Of a stretch of 64,000 nt of DNA, positions 36,701 through 46,300 are shown in pieces. The notes beneath the pieces were generated by a model. The model did no database searches. It saw nothing but the letters and a program-made list of their open reading frames with translations, and was not told where the DNA came from. Positions within the stretch are counted from its first letter, which is position 1, and the number at the start of each line of letters is the position of its first letter. The translations under genes were made by a program, and so were the position numbers. The stretch comes from Tritrichomonas musculus (lineage: Eukaryota > Parabasalia > Tritrichomonadida > Tritrichomonadidae), in assembly GCA_039105265.1 (NCBI GenBank), contig JAPFFF010000049.1:682001-746000 (forward strand), read 5' to 3'.

Positions 36701-36911
36701 ATGTTTCAGTGAAAGCAAGTCTCTTATCTTCATCATCACCTATATCTATGTCAAATGATATTTCTTTCTTAGCCTTGGTCATGAATTCTTTCAAATATTT
36801 CTTGAACTTTCGTTTGTCTCTTACGTCTTTCACCCTTTGCTTATACTCTTTTCTTGCTTCCGTTCTTGCAGTCGAATAGAGGTCAACTGATATATCAAAG
36901 AGGTATGTCAT
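33759..36911 (-). CDS. PolB: protein-primed family B DNA polymerase (element B)
   Basis: This 1050-aa protein has an N-terminal Cys-His domain (DNCLVYACIQSG near 215, LLLYKNHYMIYKP near 300). The exonuclease motifs are YYSDFETN (about 379), YFHNLKYDACFF (about 435) and YYCKLDC (about 572). The polymerase motifs are DFDAVSLYPS (about 662), KLLLNSIYGK (about 816) and YYTDTDSVH (about 907). It belongs to the protein-primed branch that copies linear DNA with terminal protein. ATATTTTTTT lies upstream of the start. It diverges from the GIY-YIG gene. Closest kin in the window is the C polymerase. Confidence 0.9.
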   Translation of the reverse strand: MTYLFDISVDLYSTARTEARKEYKQRVKDVRDKRKFKKYLKEFMTKAKKEISFDIDIGDDEDKRLAFTETLRQLHKENKKNIVVKSESLGGEEYKWFTLSKARRLDSTIGHISGTIDLNDDCSDNNPWVGNVFIPAKYQLLFIKNRKRGKQTSFTINKEDNKGKLYEEEVEVDEDYRDNPEGGFFPYINLSDLDLSQYQIFKTVDKKNYKDNCLVYACIQSGVFTDEEINYLRFMVKTRLIPNNLIYDIAKQFKCHFVVRRIDEKYDERSQLQIKIDTRKRPWAKEFDRIVDLLLYKNHYMIYKPLNGVKPMAIFRKLFKEGKFREIKNCEMNILATNEYNSHLADYTDLEYDPELCCKLIDSSETKKEREWSRIYYSDFETNTTVSPHMPYLNITVYRTKELIHKMIFDGENIADRLLKSLENNSLIYFHNLKYDACFFINTPGWDVQITERSGTILQIVMTKYKPNKRLTFRNSYSIIPAALASFGKMFQLPVHKEVMAYKIYTERNINRKTVSALEFQLQYYLENQDKKPLTQIKQDWKQLIDNAKACGAYVGGAIDIMKYAIYYCKLDCIVLMKGVEKFNRDLVEVFKQTKTKMLDVHNFISISSIGYYYAYKFGCFDGCYQLSGKPQNFIQRCVSGGRTMTANNEKQYIEERIQDFDAVSLYPSAMSIMSGVPKGVPEVIRLEASGTNRAGPSDMFTKELLDFDQFFIEINIKKIKCKADKPYKFGQIFSRNDQGSKIFNNNPINNYYIDKRAFMDLMEFYDFDYEFIRGYYFDKGFNNKINVFIEKLFNLRRRYQDANNPLQQTIKLLLNSIYGKSILKATTTETKCIPKDKAIKYIWKNYNYITEVIENKSIDNVYVKKVKPINSHFNLPHFGASVLSWSKHLMNRVMSTAEQNGIDIYYTDTDSVHVREIDVPRIAEVFKKKYGKELIGKKMTQFHCDFDSFNGAVGSVHSRKLIALGKKSYLDILVDEKGNEGYHIRLKGIPKQVILNKAKRMGITIEQLYEKLYDGEEITFNLLDGANCFRKSSSYQQVNLPVFERRIKF

Positions 36912-36966
36912 TTAAGTGTAAATAAGAAATAAAAAAATATCACGCTAAATATTTATTAACCCTAAA

Positions 36967-37290
36967 ATGGTAGAATACATATATTTGATTCGTGAAAGGG
37001 AATTTTCTTATTCTAATCAACCTGTATACAAAATTGGTAGAACAAATAAGATTGCAACAAGAATGGGACAATATCCAAAAGACAGCGAAGTATATATAAT
37101 TGAAGCAGTAAGTGATTCAGTAAAAGTGGAAAAAGAATTAATAACAATATTTGAAGAAAATTATAAGAGAGCAACAACAAGAGATGGAACAGCATTTATA
37201 GGTAATGAGTACTTTGTTGGGAATGTGAATGAAATGATATATATTATTAGGACTTATATCCAATATCATTGTCCCAGAGCTATCATTTAG
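36967..37290 (+). CDS. GIY-YIG-like nuclease (T5orf172/MUG113 type)
   Basis: This 107-aa protein matches the compact GIY-YIG variant. EYIYLIRE at the start replaces GIY, YKIGRTN supplies the YIG-like part with the usual Gly-Arg-Thr, then RMGQYPKDSEVYII, an internal helix with VEKELITIFEE, and NEYFVGN near the end. Such single-domain proteins are common in viruses and selfish elements. Its 3' end overlaps the 3' end of the penton-like gene by 8 bp, on opposite strands. It is absent from A and C here. Confidence 0.6.
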   Translation: MVEYIYLIREREFSYSNQPVYKIGRTNKIATRMGQYPKDSEVYIIEAVSDSVKVEKELITIFEENYKRATTRDGTAFIGNEYFVGNVNEMIYIIRTYIQYHCPRAII

Positions 37291-38014
37291 TAAGGATGTC
37301 ATATATATCAGCCTCTTGGCTTGGTTTTATTTTTAAGGTAATGAAGAGAGGAGATTTTAATATTACTGGTTGAAACATGAAATCAACTAATCTCATTTCC
37401 AAATATTTTAATGAATCCGTATTAACTTTTATTTTTATTGGCTTAGTCATGTCATAGTTAACTATCATTGCCTCTTGATCCATTATCATTGTGTCAATGT
37501 TTGCAAGGATGCTTGGGGTATATTCTTGGTCTCCAATTGATGAATGAGTTGCTACCCCCTGTAATGAAACTAAATACAACTTATTGGCAAAATCAAGTAT
37601 AGGTAGATCAGGTACATTTTTTTCTTCATTAGCTTTTACATCAAATTCCTTGCAGTTGAACAAACCAGTAATCAATTTTGCTCTATGACTTCCTTCCTTG
37701 AATGTAATATTTTCAGTAGATGTTAATGATATGGTTCTGTTATTGATATTCTTGAAGGTGATAGTAGTCTGACGAGAATTTAGAAATTTGACTAGATATC
37801 CAAATGAATAGGTATACATCTCCTCGAAATCAATTCGTACCTCACTCTTAGATGTAGTAAATATTAAATAATCTTCCGCAGTTGTCATTAATATGTTGGC
37901 TTTGGTATTAATAGATGAAACATAGTACTTCACGTATGGACATTTCCATGGGATATCAATATTAAGTCTTACCGTATTGTAATTACCTGGTTGACTCTGA
38001 ACACTATACAACAT
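37283..38014 (-). CDS. penton-like minor capsid candidate (element B)
   Basis: This 243-aa orthologue of 10726-11487 and 57367-58104 has the blocks LNIDIPWKCPYVKYYVSSIN, HRAKLITGLFN, YTPSILANID, TDSLKYLEMRLVDFMFQPVI and a final LFITLKIKP. The closing segment looks like the last beta strands of a jelly roll. It is transcribed away from the fibre-like locus, with starts 19 bp apart (38014 and 38033), so the two may share a promoter. The penton role is inferred. Confidence 0.5.
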   Translation of the reverse strand: MLYSVQSQPGNYNTVRLNIDIPWKCPYVKYYVSSINTKANILMTTAEDYLIFTTSKSEVRIDFEEMYTYSFGYLVKFLNSRQTTITFKNINNRTISLTSTENITFKEGSHRAKLITGLFNCKEFDVKANEEKNVPDLPILDFANKLYLVSLQGVATHSSIGDQEYTPSILANIDTMIMDQEAMIVNYDMTKPIKIKVNTDSLKYLEMRLVDFMFQPVILKSPLFITLKIKPSQEADIYDILTK

Positions 38015-38032
38015 AATTTAATTTCTGATAAA

Positions 38033-39181
38033 ATGTCTTTGGCACTGTATTCTGCAAAGAGCAAGGAAGCATATAAACTCAAATCAAATGATATAGAAAT
38101 CACTATTGATGAAGAAGATGGTAAACGACTAAACATTGAAAACACTATTGAACCTGGCGAAATGGTGCAATTTAATTGTATCTACAACAAAGCTGAAATA
38201 GATGAAAAAATAGTTGGTGATTATTTCGAAAAAAATGGATTCGAAAACTTTGGTGCGCTTAATCTTATGGCAGGGAAAGGTATTTATACATGGAATACTG
38301 ACGGTACACTGACACCAAAAATACAATATTGTGCAAGCTTCAATAAGCTCTATGAAAGACTACGAGATAGTGCTACTAATTTACATACCTTTCTAGCTAA
38401 AATGAAGGATGACGTAGATTCTGGTATTGCACCTGGTGCTACATTAAACTATTTTACAGGTGAGGTAAATGATAAAGAAATAATAACAGAATCATATGAT
38501 GTTAGTACACACAAGAAACTAATAGAAGCACTTACACAGAATCATCAAGGTATGCTAAATGTAATGAACTTAATGATTAAAAATATAGATGATGTAAATA
38601 ATGCAATTGCACCTAGTATTGATTGGTCTAAACTATCTGATTTAAAAATAATTGTTGAACATGTAGATAAAACTACTCAAGCCTTAACTTATGAAACGGA
38701 GGACAAGAAACCAGAAAGTATGGACGCTATAATACAAGATATAAGTACAAGTAATGAAAATATATCTAAATGGATAGCAAATAATACTGTTAATTTTACT
38801 GAGGTAGAACCTGTTAAATATGTTGATGAAAAGGTTAATGAAACTACTAATGAAACTACCTATGATGTCAATGAGACTAACATAACTAACATGAAAGACT
38901 TTGTTAATAAAACAAATACAACAGCTGCTAATATTACTAAATGGATAGATGCGTTAAATGATCAAACTATATCTTATGAGACCCTCTTGAACTTAACAGG
39001 TGGGAATACTTCTATGTGCTTAATTAATAAAACAACTGGTGAACCTGAAATACATGAGGTTAAAATAGAAATTGATGAAACAACACCTACTCCTACACCT
39101 GAACCTACTCCTACACCTGAACCTACGCCTACACCTAACCTACGCCTACACCTACTCCAACTGAGCCACCAAATGAGTTAG
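38033..39181 (+). CDS. fibre-like locus, first ORF (N-terminal module)
   Basis: The start at 38033 (MSLALYSAKSKEAYKLKSND) matches the openings of the A and C proteins. The module has NCIYNKAEIDEKI, then a long helical part with repeated NITKWI/NISKWI-like units. It ends in a Thr-Pro-Glu-Pro repeat (39088-39150). It is colinear with the first 400 or so residues of the C protein. The likely role is the base or shaft of a surface spike; this is inference. Confidence 0.55.
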   Translation: MSLALYSAKSKEAYKLKSNDIEITIDEEDGKRLNIENTIEPGEMVQFNCIYNKAEIDEKIVGDYFEKNGFENFGALNLMAGKGIYTWNTDGTLTPKIQYCASFNKLYERLRDSATNLHTFLAKMKDDVDSGIAPGATLNYFTGEVNDKEIITESYDVSTHKKLIEALTQNHQGMLNVMNLMIKNIDDVNNAIAPSIDWSKLSDLKIIVEHVDKTTQALTYETEDKKPESMDAIIQDISTSNENISKWIANNTVNFTEVEPVKYVDEKVNETTNETTYDVNETNITNMKDFVNKTNTTAANITKWIDALNDQTISYETLLNLTGGNTSMCLINKTTGEPEIHEVKIEIDETTPTPTPEPTPTPEPTPTPNLRLHLLQLSHQMS

Positions 39182-39195
39182 TTAACCAAGATGAT

Positions 39196-42100
39196 ATGGT
39201 TTATGAAATTCCCACTACTGATGAATTAAAGAATTTGATAACAAATAAGATTCCAGTTAATAATGCCCCTGAAGAACTCACAATCAATGTATCTAAGTAT
39301 TGGTTATATAGTAAAAAGACAATTGGATGGATAAAAGGCTTATTGTATAATATAATTTCGACTACTCTATATCTTGCTAAGATGTCTTTTAAATTAACCT
39401 ATAAAACAATCGATTACGCCTTTATTCAAACCCTGAAAACATTATATAATATATATTATTTTCTCTGGTCTCATTTTAAATGTATTGTGTTTGAAGGGTA
39501 TCGAAACGTAAAAGACGCACTTACAGGGGAGATAAAAGAAGAAAATATAGTATTTAAAGTAACTAACTATGATAGTGAAATAGAAAATTTTGTTGGTGAA
39601 ATAGACCCTGACTTTGAAGAAATGCTAGAGGGTTTTAAGGAAATCACACCAACTACTAAAACAGTTGATGAGTTGAAGAAGAAAGGATATAAAGAAGTTA
39701 ATGTAGCATGTACATCATGGGAAGTATTCTGGGGAAACGCTTGGAAGTTAATTAAAAGACCATTTATAGCTTTATGGAATGGAGTTAAGAAGTTTGGTAA
39801 TGATACATATTTATTCTTTACAGGTGAAGATAATGATGGTAGAGGAACATATTGGGAAAATTGTCCACATATGTTGAGGATTACAATAATAGCTTTCGTC
39901 TTGGGTGGTGCAGCAGTTTCTATCGGAGCTCTTGCAGTTTTGTATGTAATATGTCCAATCGCTGAAAAACTCTTTAATGGATTTGAATATATTATGATCA
40001 AATTATCGGGTAATGACCCAGTTCCTATTGCTTATGCTCGTACATTAGCAGAAGATGCCATAGTAGACCCTGATGGAAATAAGATAGATATTGATATTGA
40101 TTATGAGCTATTAGAAATATTTAGACAAGAATATAATGCAAAAGTAGTAGACTACAAGGTTATGAATAATGAGATATCAACTCCTTCTACTGACTCTAAA
40201 TATTTTACATTAAAAGAATCAGATCAATTATATTTATATAGACCATCAAAAGTATATGAAGAATCTAATTATTATTGTATGAGATGGGATATAGATAAAG
40301 ATTATGATTTATCATTGAATATGGTATTTAGGTTCAAGGACTATTTATTTAGGCACACTTGGGAATTAATATGGGATGGGAAAAATTGGACAGGAAATAA
40401 CTGTCAAAATGTGTTTACAGCAAAAATATCATACATGAATAATAATAGCGGAGCTCCAGCAATAATAATTAAAAAGAACGAACTAATTGGGAAATGGATA
40501 AAAGGAACAATAAAAGAAGATTTAACAGATGATGATAATTATGCTCACATACTAAAAGACTATCTTACAAATTGGAGAGTTGTTAAGAAAGATGGAACCA
40601 TATTAAACGTAGGAACAACTGCAGTTTTTGATCCTAGCAGTTCAGGTACATTCACACAAGATGGAAATAAATATGAACAAGCTAGAATGTATGTTGATGC
40701 ACCAAGCGGATTAAAAGAAGAAGACGGATTATATGTTTATGCAGATTTAAATATTAATGGAAACATAACAGAATTAAAATGGGATTGTCATCCTGAACAC
40801 TGTATTAATTCTGGAGTCATGCACACTTATGGATCAAATCCTTGTCTAGAATCATTTAATTATCAGCGAGAAAAAAGACATTCCATAAAAATCATTGAAG
40901 GATTTAACCATAAGAGCATTCGAATATACATGGAAAAAGAATTATTTGAATTTGATGTAAAAGTTAATCCATTTAACATAATCTTACAAGAACAATTTTA
41001 TGAAGTAGAGCCAGATCCAAGAAACTGTTCAACTATATCAACAGATTTAAATATTTATTCATCAAAGATTATATGGGCTGATAATATCATGACGATGAGA
41101 AGAGACTTAAATGTTGTTGGAGGAATTACTGACATATTGCAATATGATTATGCTTTATTGAAACAGACAGTTGATAATCTAGCTGAGCAAATGAGAATTC
41201 AAGCCATGTATAATGAATATACTGATAGCATTAAACAAGGTATATCAGTTGCAAATACGATTTTAAATATTCTAGCTTCAGTAGTATCGATTGCAGGGGT
41301 ACTCTCAACATTAAATATGTCCAATAACTCAGTAAATATTAATACATATCAAACAACACCTTTCCCTGGGCCAGGAGGAAATGGTGGAGGAGGTGGAGGT
41401 GGAGGATATCCTGGTGATGGAGGTAGTGGCTTTCAAGGTAAGTTTTTGGTGAATGTTGATTTGAAGGCTGATAAGATGACTATGGAAAGATTTTTGCCAA
41501 CTACAACAACTGTTCAAATACCCGTGGCTGGAGCTATATCAACATTTTCAGCAACACAGGTTGTTCTATCTACAACACATGCATTAACTCAGTTAGGAAA
41601 TGCTATTGCTACACTTGGTTCGAATGTATTAAATTTCTTTAGGAATAGACCAGATACGAATGGAACTGAAACATTAAATATTAATTCATCCTCGATTACA
41701 ATAACTGATAATGATACTGATAATGCAACTAATACTATCACAACCACTGAACAATCATTAGTGAGAACTCATAGAGAAGTTCAGCCACAAGTTGTTACAG
41801 ATGAAACAGATGAGATTCGAACAGATATAACTGTACCACAGACTACAATGACAAATACAGCTTCAACTACGATTGCACTTAGGAATCAAGTTCCTGTTAT
41901 TGATATTGCTGGAACTCAGTATACCTTAGAAGACATAGCTGATTTGACAAGAGAAGAACGAAATGCATTAGTTGCTAATCATCCTGATATCTTACGTATC
42001 CAATATCATGGAAGAGAGTGGTTTAATGTATATGATTTGTTTTATAATGACCAACTCATTATCCATAATAATGTATTTCAACGAAGGACTCTAATAAGGC

Positions 42101-43293
42101 CAGCTGATATTGAGATGACAGATAGAATACATAGAGCTACTGATAATAATTGGTCAATAGAATGGGATGGAACAACATACACAGCGAGAGATATTGAACA
42201 ATTATCGATGCAAGATAGACTAAATTTACCATTTGTTCAAAATGGAGATATTGGTTTAGAACCTTACTTGAATGACCAAACAATGGAGGCATGGATAAAT
42301 ATTATTGACCATAGAGGAGAGACTATTGACCCAATTGTTGCTACTATTGATTATTCTGCTCCAACAACAGCAAATATTAGTGGAGGTCAAGTACGATTTG
42401 TTGGAATAAATTCACAAATAGAAGTCAATGCAAATGGAGTTAGATATCAGCATTATGACCTTGTTGCCACAACAGATACTTGGACAGTACCAGGAACAAC
42501 ACCAGCAATAACAGCAAGAATGATAGAACAAATGAGTGATGAACAAAGAGGAGAACTAATGGATAATATTTATTCTCATGGTAATCTTTTAGCTTTTAAT
42601 GACACATTAGATGAAACAACTGGTGAAGAAATAACACAAGTACTATATAATGGAAATGTAGTTGCTACAATAGATAGAAGAAGACTACATGTAATTAATA
42701 TTGTGAATGGAGTGATAGAAATGTACCAACAAGATGGTGTTATAAGTGCAACTACCCAGGTTATTATGGGAGCAGTAGGTTATGTTGCTAGAAGGTTCTT
42801 ACATGGTCAATGGCAGTTTGTTAGACATCATCCTGGTGATGCAGCAGCTATAGCAGGGGTAGCAGCAGAAGCATATGTAGCAAATAGAATAGGATTATTT
42901 AATATTCCAAGTTGGTTCCGTCGTAATGATAACCCAGAAACATTAGCAGAGGAAGATGTATTAGAAAAGATTCTTGCATGGGCATATCATGAAGAAACAG
43001 ATGATGAACCTGAACTTGAAATAACAATGAAGGATGCTGATAAGATGATGGTTTCATTTGATACATGTATTAATATTGCAAAGACATATCGCGATACTTT
43101 AAAGGGTACAATAGCATTCATGTGCGAGAAAATAAAAGAACTCGATAATAAGCATCCATTAGAAGATATAGATATGACTGCTTATATTACTAAAGCAGAA
43201 GTGAAGGAAATGATAGACCAGAAGGATGCATATATTGATACTCTTGAGACAAGACTTGCTACATTAGAGAAGAAGTGCGCAAATATAGAGTAG
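39196..43293 (+). CDS. fibre-like locus, second ORF with membrane segment and repeat cassette
   Basis: This 1365-aa protein has a strong membrane segment at about residues 228-255 (ITIIAFVLGGAAVSIGALAV). Next come the SDQLYLYRPSKV / LIWDGKNWTGNN module and the signature IYSSKIIWADNIMTMRRDLN. A Gly-rich hinge follows (GGNGGGGGGGGYPGDGG). Then come several copies of a cassette of roughly 75-95 residues built on D-I-x-x-L-x-x-x-x-R (TLEDIADLTREERNAL, TARDIEQLSMQDRLNL). The C terminus is a coiled coil (DTLETRLATLEKK). No enzyme motif is seen. A membrane-anchored or membrane-active spike is the best reading. Confidence 0.6.
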   Translation: MVYEIPTTDELKNLITNKIPVNNAPEELTINVSKYWLYSKKTIGWIKGLLYNIISTTLYLAKMSFKLTYKTIDYAFIQTLKTLYNIYYFLWSHFKCIVFEGYRNVKDALTGEIKEENIVFKVTNYDSEIENFVGEIDPDFEEMLEGFKEITPTTKTVDELKKKGYKEVNVACTSWEVFWGNAWKLIKRPFIALWNGVKKFGNDTYLFFTGEDNDGRGTYWENCPHMLRITIIAFVLGGAAVSIGALAVLYVICPIAEKLFNGFEYIMIKLSGNDPVPIAYARTLAEDAIVDPDGNKIDIDIDYELLEIFRQEYNAKVVDYKVMNNEISTPSTDSKYFTLKESDQLYLYRPSKVYEESNYYCMRWDIDKDYDLSLNMVFRFKDYLFRHTWELIWDGKNWTGNNCQNVFTAKISYMNNNSGAPAIIIKKNELIGKWIKGTIKEDLTDDDNYAHILKDYLTNWRVVKKDGTILNVGTTAVFDPSSSGTFTQDGNKYEQARMYVDAPSGLKEEDGLYVYADLNINGNITELKWDCHPEHCINSGVMHTYGSNPCLESFNYQREKRHSIKIIEGFNHKSIRIYMEKELFEFDVKVNPFNIILQEQFYEVEPDPRNCSTISTDLNIYSSKIIWADNIMTMRRDLNVVGGITDILQYDYALLKQTVDNLAEQMRIQAMYNEYTDSIKQGISVANTILNILASVVSIAGVLSTLNMSNNSVNINTYQTTPFPGPGGNGGGGGGGGYPGDGGSGFQGKFLVNVDLKADKMTMERFLPTTTTVQIPVAGAISTFSATQVVLSTTHALTQLGNAIATLGSNVLNFFRNRPDTNGTETLNINSSSITITDNDTDNATNTITTTEQSLVRTHREVQPQVVTDETDEIRTDITVPQTTMTNTASTTIALRNQVPVIDIAGTQYTLEDIADLTREERNALVANHPDILRIQYHGREWFNVYDLFYNDQLIIHNNVFQRRTLIRPADIEMTDRIHRATDNNWSIEWDGTTYTARDIEQLSMQDRLNLPFVQNGDIGLEPYLNDQTMEAWINIIDHRGETIDPIVATIDYSAPTTANISGGQVRFVGINSQIEVNANGVRYQHYDLVATTDTWTVPGTTPAITARMIEQMSDEQRGELMDNIYSHGNLLAFNDTLDETTGEEITQVLYNGNVVATIDRRRLHVINIVNGVIEMYQQDGVISATTQVIMGAVGYVARRFLHGQWQFVRHHPGDAAAIAGVAAEAYVANRIGLFNIPSWFRRNDNPETLAEEDVLEKILAWAYHEETDDEPELEITMKDADKMMVSFDTCINIAKTYRDTLKGTIAFMCEKIKELDNKHPLEDIDMTAYITKAEVKEMIDQKDAYIDTLETRLATLEKKCANIE

Positions 43294-43320
43294 AATAGAG
43301 AATTATTTTTTTGGACTTAA

Positions 43321-46300
43321 ATGGACGAGACGACAACAAAATTCATTGGAGACATACAATTTAAGGTAGGAGATGCTACTAGGAAAGGAAGTGAATTATT
43401 AACGCTGAGTGATTTGGATGGATATGTACAAGGAGGAAGCTGGTTTGAAGAAGTAGAAGGTTATCCTGAATATGAAATCAAAAATGAGAACATAACAGCC
43501 TATAAAGATGAATCACTGTCGATGGCTAACTACAACATCCTGAAAATTAATATGTCAAATGACGTACTAAATAAGATAATAGCTGCTCCTGACGTAACTG
43601 TCGTATTCAAATTCATACTTAGGAAAGAAGTGATATACGATTATGAAGGCAATCTAGTGAAAGAATTTACTGCATACGTTGAAAATCATCAAGCAAAAGG
43701 TCCGTGTATTACATGTCGTACTGATCTTAAATGTATGGTCACACATTGGACTACATTCGGCCCTGAGTTCTTTATAGCATTTGATACTAGACTCGGTGTG
43801 AATCCATATTCATTATACATGAATGGGGAGCTATCGATACAGTACTTACTAAAGCAAGACTCGATGGTTGCGAAGAAGCCAGTAGTCAAGTGTGATGTAA
43901 TAGATGCGCGTAATGCTCTTCAGTTGTATGAATCAGATGTTCATTACTTTTATAAACCAAGTGTCGTAACTACAGTGAATGTCGACTCAGTTGATTACTA
44001 CAAGATGATATATCGAATTCCAAATGATTATACAATACCCATTAACCTTAATTTTACATTTACTGAACACTGTTTTGGTAATAGATGGAGCCTAATATGG
44101 GATGGAACAAAATGGGTTGGAGAGAACATGCAAGGACGTAGCAATGGGAAAATAGAGAGCAGTAAGCAATATCTTCGTGTAAACAAAAATAATTATGGAG
44201 CAAGTGGATGCTATGTCAGATGCAAACGTAGTGAATGGAATAAGATGTTGTTGGATGATACTAATGAAAATTTCATGAAAGTGATGTTCGCCAATGGCAC
44301 TACAAAGTTGTTGTTCAAAGATGGTACAGAGGCAAATGGTTCTGCACATAGCATAGAAATAGATAGATGTGATTCAACAGTAGAGATATATACTAAAGAA
44401 GGATACGATTATTTACCGCTACAATTACAGATCCAAAACAGTAATAAAGAAGAGGTAGAGTCGTTGTTGAACCGTATAGACAAAATTGTTTACGATATGT
44501 CACTTGATGGAGCGAGTAACAGGCTTACTTTTAGATGGGATGAACTACATAAGAACGAACATTATGGGTACGACATAGATTTGATTGCTGAATTAGATAG
44601 TATTGAAAAAATTAACTATTATTGGTCCAGCAGTAACATTAACATAGCGACTAGAGATATCGAACTCTATTTACGTCAACAGTACACGGATCCTATAGAA
44701 GAAGTTAACTGGGATCCAACAACAAATGCTTTTAAGTACATTATTCAACAACAATTTTATGAGATTACTCCAAGACCAGATGCAGCCACAACTTTGTATA
44801 CGGACTTCAATATTACTTCTTCGAAGATAATTACAGCTGATAACATTATGACTATGCGATCAGATCTAAACATGGTTACAAATACTGTTGATGTGGTTTC
44901 TTATGACGTGAAAGATATAAAGAACAATGTAGAGACATTGAACTCAGAGATGGCAGAACAAGCAGCGAAGACAAAATATTTACAAAAAGAAGTGGATAAG
45001 GTAGATATGAAAGCTAACATAGGTATTGCTTTAGGTGCTGTTGGTTGTGTATTAGGTGCTACTGGTATAGGTGTTGCTGGTAAAGCATTATCATTTGCAT
45101 CTAAAGCAGCACAAACTGGGGGTAGGGAATTAATAAATACTGTAACCAAGGTGTCTGATGTTGGTACAAATGTTGTAGAAGATATTGCTGGTAAGCTCAC
45201 TGACGAACTACCTGATATTGGAGCTGATGTATTCTTTGGTGATATGGTATCTATTCCAGTTAGTAGAATGATGCGTTCGTTATCTAACAAAGATAAACTA
45301 AATAATATTATAGCTTGGTGCGATGAGGAGTATGTACCTGTTAATGAAATAAACTTTACTGATGAACTTGATGATCCGTCCAAAGTAGCCATGACATTAA
45401 CTTCAACAATGGATATGTGTAAGAGATTCCGTCATACGATGAAACCAATGATAAAAACATTAGCGACTACTGTAGAGAAGAGTGTGTCATCAACAGATTT
45501 GGTTAGAGATGACGTAATAGATGTTGTTGGTAAATATGTCAATGGCGAGGTCCATTTGGAAGCAGAAGATGTTATCACAGATGGAACAATCAAAGCACGA
45601 TTTTTGGTGCAAAAAGTTAGTGAATACAATGATGTTGATTATGAAGAGAATATAGTTACTATTAATATTACTGGTGGAACAATTAATTACCAAGGAACAA
45701 CTGATTTTCCTAGCTGCACTATGAATGACAAAACATTTGTTATATCAAACCCAAATAAACTGAGGGTTGGTGGAATCAGCATCAAAGAAAATACAGCAAA
45801 AAGAAGAATGGAATTTACTACAAATGATTTAGCCTATACTTGTGATATAGATGCTTTACATAAGAAGATAGATACATTACATGAGCAGATAGAAAAGAAT
45901 GATACAGCTCTAGCTACGACTTTAAATGAATTCCCAACTGTTGATGAAGTAAATGAAGCATTAGATGAATTAAAAAATAATATGGTTAATATGGATAACC
46001 TGTATACAAAAGAGGAAGCGGATGCAAAATATCGAAGCAAAAATGATTTGATATACAAAGAATCTATTGAAGTGCCATTTGAAAATGTACAAGATAATTC
46101 AGGATCGTGGGAAGTCAAAATAACATTGACTAATGGAACTCGTCTTGTTGGAACAATATCAAATAACGATGGCTTTGTAAAAGAGTTTGATTATTTGTTT
46201 GATTATAATGGTGTTATTACTGCAGATGGAGATGTTAATGTCGATGTTGAAATTGATGGAACAACCTATTACTTAACTTATTATAAAAGTGATAGTAATG

